Below are positions 6,051-9,821 of a DNA stretch of 9,821 bases, piece after piece (position 1 is the first letter of the stretch; every line of letters starts with the position of its first letter). The translations under genes were made by a program, and so were the position numbers. The notes below the pieces were generated by a model. It did not search any database. It saw only the letters and a list, made by a program, of their open reading frames with translations, and had not been told where the DNA came from. The DNA is from Prochlorothrix sp035286285 (lineage in GTDB: Bacteria; Cyanobacteriota; Cyanobacteriia; Prochlorotrichales; Prochlorotrichaceae): NCBI GenBank assembly GCA_035286285.1, contig JAYKJG010000470.1:1-9821 (forward strand). The letters are read 5' to 3'.

Positions 6051-7259
6051 CTAGGGTGGAGATTGGGGGGTTTTTGAGGTAGAGAGATGGCGGGAGATGG
6101 TTTCTAGGACGATGACTGCTGTTGCAGGCTTAGTAATGAAGTCAGTGGCTCCCACTAACTTAGCCCGGACCCGATCGAGAATGCCGTCTTGACCCGTCAG
6201 AATTACGATCGGAGTGTCGTTAAAGAGGGTTAACTTTCGCAGTTGACCGCAAATTTCATAGCCATTGGCATTGGGCATAACTAAATCTAGGAAAATGAGG
6301 TCTGGCTTTTGGGCCAGGAGTTGGGCAATGGCTCGTAGGGGGTCATTAATCCCCATAAAGCGATAGTCAGCTTGGGTGATAATGCGCTCCATGCCCTGGC
6401 AAATAATGGGACTGTCGTCAATGCAGGCAATCAGGGGCTTGGAGGAGCTAGGCACTGATGGCGGTGGATTGGCACCCGTTTGGGGTCGTTGGAGGCGACT
6501 GGTTTGGGGTTCGGGGATATCGGCGATCGTTTGTAGCTCTAAATGTTGTAGGTCTACATAGGGCATCAGCGATCGCGTGACGGATAACAGATCCCGCTTC
6601 ATGCGCAGTGACAAATCCCGCAGGGTTCGCTGCCCGTCCAAGAGTTTGCTGAGAATTTGGTAAACACTCCCCGCTGCCGCCTGGAGAGCTTCGGGCTGCT
6701 GAATCACCGGGGCAAGGTTAGGAGAAATCTGTTGGAGGTTGGCAGCTTGCCAGGTTTGCCAGTGACGATCGGCCTGGGCCACATACTCATCAACACTGAG
6801 GGCAACAAGGCGTGCCGGTAAGCTAGCACTGGCTTGGCTGCGGGGCGGTAAAACGGACTCTGTTTGTAGCAGATCAAAGAGAACTTCCTGAAGTAAACCC
6901 ACCAGAACCCGGCGAATTTGTTCACGGGTTACTTTCCCTTGATTCATCCAATGGCTGAGCAGTTGATACTGCCAATGAATCGAGAAAGCCGGTAGATCGG
7001 TACTTTGCAGAGCTACAGCAATCTCAGCATTTAGATTCATTAGCTGAGGGCACGAAGCAGAGACATGCCGTAGCCAACGTCGCATGGAGTGAGAACCGCC
7101 GTGAACGTAAAGAAGCTGCCCCATATAGAGATGAAAAACCCAAGGATTTTGATCATCAACATGGCGCAGATAGACGACCTGCCCGGTTAGTTTCGAGTTG
7201 TAGAGACTTTCAAAGAGCGCTGGTTTAGCCATTGTTACGCAACCATGGGCCTCTGTCAT
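6051..7259 (-). CDS. pilG: PATAN-domain response regulator (PilG/PixG/HmpA type)
   Basis: This 402-residue regulator has the PatA-like N-terminal (PATAN) domain and a C-terminal receiver. Residues about 12-240 match PATAN: LFESLYNSKLTGQVV, then LYMGQLLYVHGGSHSMRRW with the family's GG-H/S-x-x-RRW turn, followed by helices. Residues 245-275 are a Pro/Ser-rich linker. The receiver (275-393) has Asp281-Asp282, phospho-acceptor Asp325 (FLDLVMPN), Thr355 and Lys377 (TKP), so it looks functional. In Synechocystis, PATAN regulators such as PixE bind the pilus extension ATPase PilB1, so a motor-directed output is a fair inference. It is the first gene of the pil-like operon. The ATG at 7259 is used; the ATG at 7232 (MAKPALFE) is also possible, and neither has a strong Shine-Dalgarno sequence. 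Confidence 0.94.
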   Translation of the reverse strand: MTEAHGCVTMAKPALFESLYNSKLTGQVVYLRHVDDQNPWVFHLYMGQLLYVHGGSHSMRRWLRHVSASCPQLMNLNAEIAVALQSTDLPAFSIHWQYQLLSHWMNQGKVTREQIRRVLVGLLQEVLFDLLQTESVLPPRSQASASLPARLVALSVDEYVAQADRHWQTWQAANLQQISPNLAPVIQQPEALQAAAGSVYQILSKLLDGQRTLRDLSLRMKRDLLSVTRSLMPYVDLQHLELQTIADIPEPQTSRLQRPQTGANPPPSVPSSSKPLIACIDDSPIICQGMERIITQADYRFMGINDPLRAIAQLLAQKPDLIFLDLVMPNANGYEICGQLRKLTLFNDTPIVILTGQDGILDRVRAKLVGATDFITKPATAVIVLETISRHLSTSKTPQSPP

Positions 7260-7708
7260 ATAGCCTGATGGGTGAAGTGGACGGTCAACTCTACGAGACC
7301 CTATTCTGAGTCGATTGAGAGCATCAGGATGTCAAGGGCAGCAACTATAGTTATTTCCGGTAGATGACAACCCTTTGGACTCCTTACTACCCCTGGCAAG
7401 GGGGGGATGGGGGCGGGGGGGTTAGACTCCAACAAGGATAACTAGATACGGCTTAAATAAAGGTTGAAGGAAGGTCAACGAAGAGATGATAACACTGTAT
7501 CAAAGATTCTCAATCTCCTTGCGTTTCTCCCCTTTAGTTTTACCATTGGCGCGGGCACTTGTGCAGTGCTCCAAGGCGGTCTTGCCTCATTCAGGGTCTG
7601 AATCAGTCCCAGATCTATCCTGCTAGGAATCCCAGATTCTGGCTAACCCCCAAATCTTAACCTTGACATAACCTTAAGTCCCCTTTGCAAGACCCCTAGA
7701 AGAGCATC
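7260..7708. other. Intergenic region upstream of the PATAN regulator gene
   Basis: No gene was found in these 449 nt. Contents seen: a candidate minus-strand promoter (7486-7513), a G-rich tract on the plus strand with runs of 7, 5 and 7 G (7400-7421), a TTGACA without a well-spaced -10 box (7335-7330, minus), a small hairpin of 5-bp arms GCACT/AGTGC around 7556-7570, and a pair of 8-mers CTTAACCT and CATAACCT 3 bp apart (7656-7674). No clear terminator for the upstream gene is visible. Confidence 0.6.
7486..7513 (-). promoter_or_regulatory. Predicted sigma70-like promoter of the pil-like operon
   Basis: On the minus strand a 5/6 -35 box TTGAGA (7513-7508) and a 5/6 -10 box TATCAT (7491-7486) are 16 bp apart. 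The TGT before the -10 box gives an extended -10 element. It would leave a leader of about 220 nt before the PATAN regulator ATG, containing the C-rich complement of the 7400-7421 G tract. Confidence 0.4.
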
Positions 7709-9037
7709 CTAACTCACTTCACGGCACTGAACTGGATCACAACGTGACTCATTGAGAGAATTTAAAGAATCTTGACCCAAGCGGTTACCCAGCATTGCTT
7801 CCGGTTCCTGAAGAGGATTTGGGACTTCAATTAAGGTTGCCCGATCGTCCTCATTGGTGGGGGAAGACACTGACCCTTGGGACTGTTTAACCAAGGCTTC
7901 CAACTCATTGACCGCAATTTGGGCCTCCCGCATTTGTGAGATCAGGGAACGAGCGGTATTCATACCCGCTTGGGCGGCTTTGGTCAAGTTTTGAATATGT
8001 TGGTTCAGGTGTTCTGAGACCTGGGTGAGTTGCTGACTTGCTGCAAAGGTACCGGAGAGTAAATGACTCATCTCCTCACTAATCGTCGTAAAGCCTGAGG
8101 GAACTTCCTTAGATTGGTTGACGACGATCGATGCCTTCACAGAAAGATAGTGAACCTGGCGGCTCACCTTAGCCATAGAATGGGAAATTTGTTCTAGGGT
8201 TTGTACCTCTTGGTTCAGGGTGGAGCCAGCCGCCAGAATCTGATCCGCATTGCGACAAATGGTGTTAACCCCCGCAAAGGTAGCCTGGAAGACTTTTCGC
8301 CCTTCGGAGGAGAGTAACTCTCCCAATTTGAAAAAGCGATAATTCAGGTCTTGGATCTCTTGAGCTTGGGCTATGAGGCCCGACTGCTGTTGCTCTAGAA
8401 CTTGGTTCCGCTCTTGGATAACCACCTGTTGAGCCTGAAGCTTTTTGTTGTATTCCTGAACTTTCCGCTGTTGATGGCGGTATTTATTGAGGTAGATCCG
8501 TGCTTTTTCCTGCTCCTCCTTAATTCTTGCATTCGCTTGGCTCAAAAGCTGGGCCTGGGCTAATAACAAAACCTGAAAATCCAGAACTAACTGCACCGAA
8601 AAGCCGGGAAGACTATCGTCTTCAAAAATAATAATCAGAGGCTCATAGAGGTTGCCGGGACTCCGTTGCAGGCCCTGCTGAACTGCGGCCTCGATCGTCT
8701 CTGAGTGATGGAGTACCACCATCTCCATAACCTGCCCATTTTGACGACACATCGCGAGGAGGCTAGAGATGGGATTCTTCAAAAAAAGCTCTAAGCCATA
8801 GGGTGAACTGAGGCGCTCATAGAATCGCTGCTTAGAGAGCAAGGAGGTGCTGCCATTCTGGTCCTCAATGAGGATCCCCGGCAGACTAGGGTTCTGCTCA
8901 AAGAGTTCAGAAACCGCCTTTCCAAAGGTTCGATGGCTTATACAAATATCGTGAAGTGGTAGATCCCCGACAGTCGCATCAGCAGCAAGGTGTTCAAGGT
9001 GCTGGTGTTCAAGGTGCTTTAGATTACCCATGGTCAT
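7709..9037 (-). CDS. Soluble signalling protein: CBS-like input region, coiled coil, degenerate MCP-like hairpin
   Basis: This 442-residue protein has no membrane segment. Residues about 25-155 match an input region found at the N-terminus of many cyanobacterial signalling proteins: LPGILIEDQNG, then a S(K/R)QRF turn, SSPYGLELFLKNPI, LQRSPGNLYEP and LLLAQAQLL. It resembles a pair of CBS-like halves. A Gln/Glu/Lys-rich coiled coil spans about 165-240. Residues 288-326 align without gaps to the MCP hairpin tip, keeping Gln294, Leu298, Ala302-Ser303-Ile304, Gly315-Phe316, Glu322 and Leu326, but EAAR is VVNQ and GRGF is PSGF. The C-terminal 50 residues are polar and probably disordered. The frame can be opened at a TTG (9088), but the first ATG is 9037, with another at 9031; neither has a clear Shine-Dalgarno sequence. 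It may interact with CheW or CheA without methylation control; this is inference. Confidence 0.85.
   Translation of the reverse strand: MTMGNLKHLEHQHLEHLAADATVGDLPLHDICISHRTFGKAVSELFEQNPSLPGILIEDQNGSTSLLSKQRFYERLSSPYGLELFLKNPISSLLAMCRQNGQVMEMVVLHHSETIEAAVQQGLQRSPGNLYEPLIIIFEDDSLPGFSVQLVLDFQVLLLAQAQLLSQANARIKEEQEKARIYLNKYRHQQRKVQEYNKKLQAQQVVIQERNQVLEQQQSGLIAQAQEIQDLNYRFFKLGELLSSEGRKVFQATFAGVNTICRNADQILAAGSTLNQEVQTLEQISHSMAKVSRQVHYLSVKASIVVNQSKEVPSGFTTISEEMSHLLSGTFAASQQLTQVSEHLNQHIQNLTKAAQAGMNTARSLISQMREAQIAVNELEALVKQSQGSVSSPTNEDDRATLIEVPNPLQEPEAMLGNRLGQDSLNSLNESRCDPVQCREVS
8989..9018 (-). repeat. Perfect 15-bp tandem duplication near the start of the soluble MCP-like gene
   Basis: The 15-mer GGTGTTCAAGGTGCT occurs twice in a row (8989-9003 and 9004-9018). 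It produces the His/Leu/Glu repeat HLEHQHLEHL about ten residues from the start. The unit is a multiple of three and keeps the frame. Confidence 0.9.
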
Positions 9038-9531
9038 AGAGTAGAGGTGTAACTGCTGGACAGGATACGGGGGGATAGTGCAGTACAAAACGAAACTAAC
9101 CTAGCTGGAGACTAGACTAATTTGAACCTCACTGTAGCCTTGAACTTAGCGATAGGGGTATAAGTCTTAGAGGTATAGCAAGCCTCAAGAATTACCTACG
9201 ATGGAGTTACTTGGCACGAAGTTTAACCCGCCTCAGGATACGAGGGATGACCCTCTTTTAGATTCGGTCTAAGCTTTGATTTTTAGACTTTCTTAGCCTT
9301 TGCCAGCCGTGAATGAGCCAAGGAGAGAGGTATCACAAGTTGCTTTGGTAAACAAGTCTAGGAGAATTATAGAGGGGTTCTTTGTTTTCGAGGTTATTCA
9401 AAAGTAATGATTAGTTTATGGTGAGGTAAAGAACAGGCTGGACGGGTGGCAAGGTCTCAACCGGCAGAGTACTCTAGGGGCCAGTAGGGCCGATCGCACC
9501 TTGGCCCTTGCCCCTCCCCCAGATTTTGATC
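9038..9531. other. Divergent intergenic region
   Basis: No gene was found between the minus-strand MCP-like gene and the plus-strand CheW-like gene, apart from the possible TTG-started extension of the former up to 9088. The region should hold promoters for both genes, but no pair of -35 and -10 boxes stood out with good spacing on either strand. It contains the small hairpin at 9242-9259, an AT-rich inverted repeat GTCTAA/TTAGAC (9267-9288) followed by TTTCTT, and the left part of the 14-bp palindrome that covers the start codon at 9532. Confidence 0.55.
9242..9259 (+). terminator. Small terminator-like hairpin in the divergent intergenic region
   Basis: GAGGG-ATGA-CCCTC followed directly by TTTT makes a compact 5-bp GC-rich stem, 4-nt loop and T run on the plus strand. 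No annotated plus-strand gene lies upstream of it, so if real it would end a short non-coding transcript starting somewhere in 9089-9240. The stem is short and the call is weak. Confidence 0.3.
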
Positions 9532-9539
9532 ATGATCAA
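9526..9539. repeat. 14-bp perfect palindrome spanning the CheW-like start codon
   Basis: TTGATCATGATCAA reads identically on both strands, and the ATG at 9532-9534 lies at its centre. It could be an operator, or in RNA form a small structure that hides the start codon. About 0.6 palindromes of this length are expected by chance in a window of this size, so only its position is notable. Confidence 0.6.
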
Positions 9540-9821
9540 CCCTCCCTCAATCCCTGCCCCTAGGGGGTCTACCCCTGGGCCTTTGCCTGCTTCGGCCCTT
9601 GCCCCCTATCCCCAGGCGGCCCATGTCCTTGCACCAGAGATGGCGACGACCTCTTCGATCGGCCCGATTCAATTTGTGTTGTTTGAAATTGGCACCTTAA
9701 CCCTGGCCTTACCGATTACAACGGTATCGCAGGTTGTCAAGCTGGGGACTGTGGAGGGGACAGGTCAGTCGGCTTGGGGCGTGATGTCTGTGGACGATCA
9801 GCCCTACACCGTCCTTGACCT
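9532..9821 (+). CDS. CheW-like protein, N-terminal part (3' end outside window)
   Basis: This is the beginning of a second CheW-type adaptor, on the opposite strand from everything else in the window. The frame is open from a TAG at 9475 to the window edge. From the ATG at 9532 it gives 96 complete codons: about 36 Pro/Ala-rich residues, then the CheW start GPIQFVLFEIGTLTLALPI, TVSQVVKL, and a second strand SAWGVMSVDDQPYTVLDL matching the CheW pattern G-x-x-x-x-x-x-P-x-x-x-x-D-L. The usual N-x-R-G turn is replaced by a shorter, divergent loop (VMSVDDQP). A later ATG at 9640 would remove the Pro-rich leader and start four residues before the domain; the choice is open because neither start has a Shine-Dalgarno sequence. 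It is divergent from the MCP-like gene and may partner with it. Confidence 0.8.
   Translation, partial: MINPPSIPAPRGSTPGPLPASALAPYPQAAHVLAPEMATTSSIGPIQFVLFEIGTLTLALPITTVSQVVKLGTVEGTGQSAWGVMSVDDQPYTVLD

Noticed and set aside
9088..9088. TTG at 9088 as the start of the soluble MCP-like gene
   Set aside because: The extra 17 residues show no conserved feature and ATG codons at 9037 and 9031 lie just before the conserved part.

Overview
The window looks like chromosomal DNA from a moderately GC-rich cyanobacterium, probably filamentous or otherwise pilus-motile. Exact HIP1 octamers (GCGATCGC) lie at 787-794, 3481-3488, 4115-4122 and 6569-6576, and many more CGATCG cores are present. HIP1 over-representation is a cyanobacterial hallmark. 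The gene order and the PATAN-type response regulator also point to cyanobacteria. Species cannot be fixed from the sequence; Pro/Gln-rich protein tails and short G-rich intergenic repeats are the main local flavour.

Most of the window (7259 down to 1, minus strand) is one chemotaxis-like operon for type IV pilus motility. In transcription order it holds a PATAN+REC response regulator (PilG/PixG/HmpA type, 6051-7259), a single-domain CheY (PilH/HmpB type, 5512-5880), a CheW (PilI/HmpC type, 4639-5181), a large membrane chemoreceptor with cache, HAMP, GAF, HAMP and MCP parts (PilJ/HmpD type, 1567-4557), and the N-terminal third of a CheA-like kinase (PilL/HmpE type, 1-1524, cut by the window edge at the start of its dimerisation domain). 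The expected circuit is receptor plus CheW adaptor controlling CheA, with phosphate passing to the CheY and PATAN regulators, which in other cyanobacteria act on pilus motor ATPases. The GAF domain has Ser-Tyr where bilin-binding GAFs carry Cys-His. This receptor is therefore unlikely to be a PixJ-type photoreceptor and fits the Pil/Hmp branch better.

Upstream (7709-9037, minus) is a soluble protein with a cyanobacterial CBS-like input region, a long coiled coil and what reads as a decayed MCP signalling hairpin. Facing away from it at the right edge (9532 onward, plus) is the beginning of a second CheW-like gene. A second, unusual chemosensory module may thus adjoin the canonical one.

Gene-poor stretches: 5182-5511 carries 16-nt tandem repeats and a hairpin that may attenuate transcription between the CheY and CheW genes. 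5881-6050 carries a good sigma70-like promoter. 7260-7708 has a candidate promoter, a G-rich tract and a possible Pho-box-like pair. 9038-9531 is the divergent intergenic region with a small terminator-like hairpin and, at its right end, a 14-bp palindrome centred on the start codon of the CheW-like gene. The most unusual DNA element is a 12-nt tandem repeat between the CheW and MCP genes. Its coding-strand unit, ATGCCCCACTAA, is itself a start-Pro-His-stop mini-ORF in frame with both neighbours.
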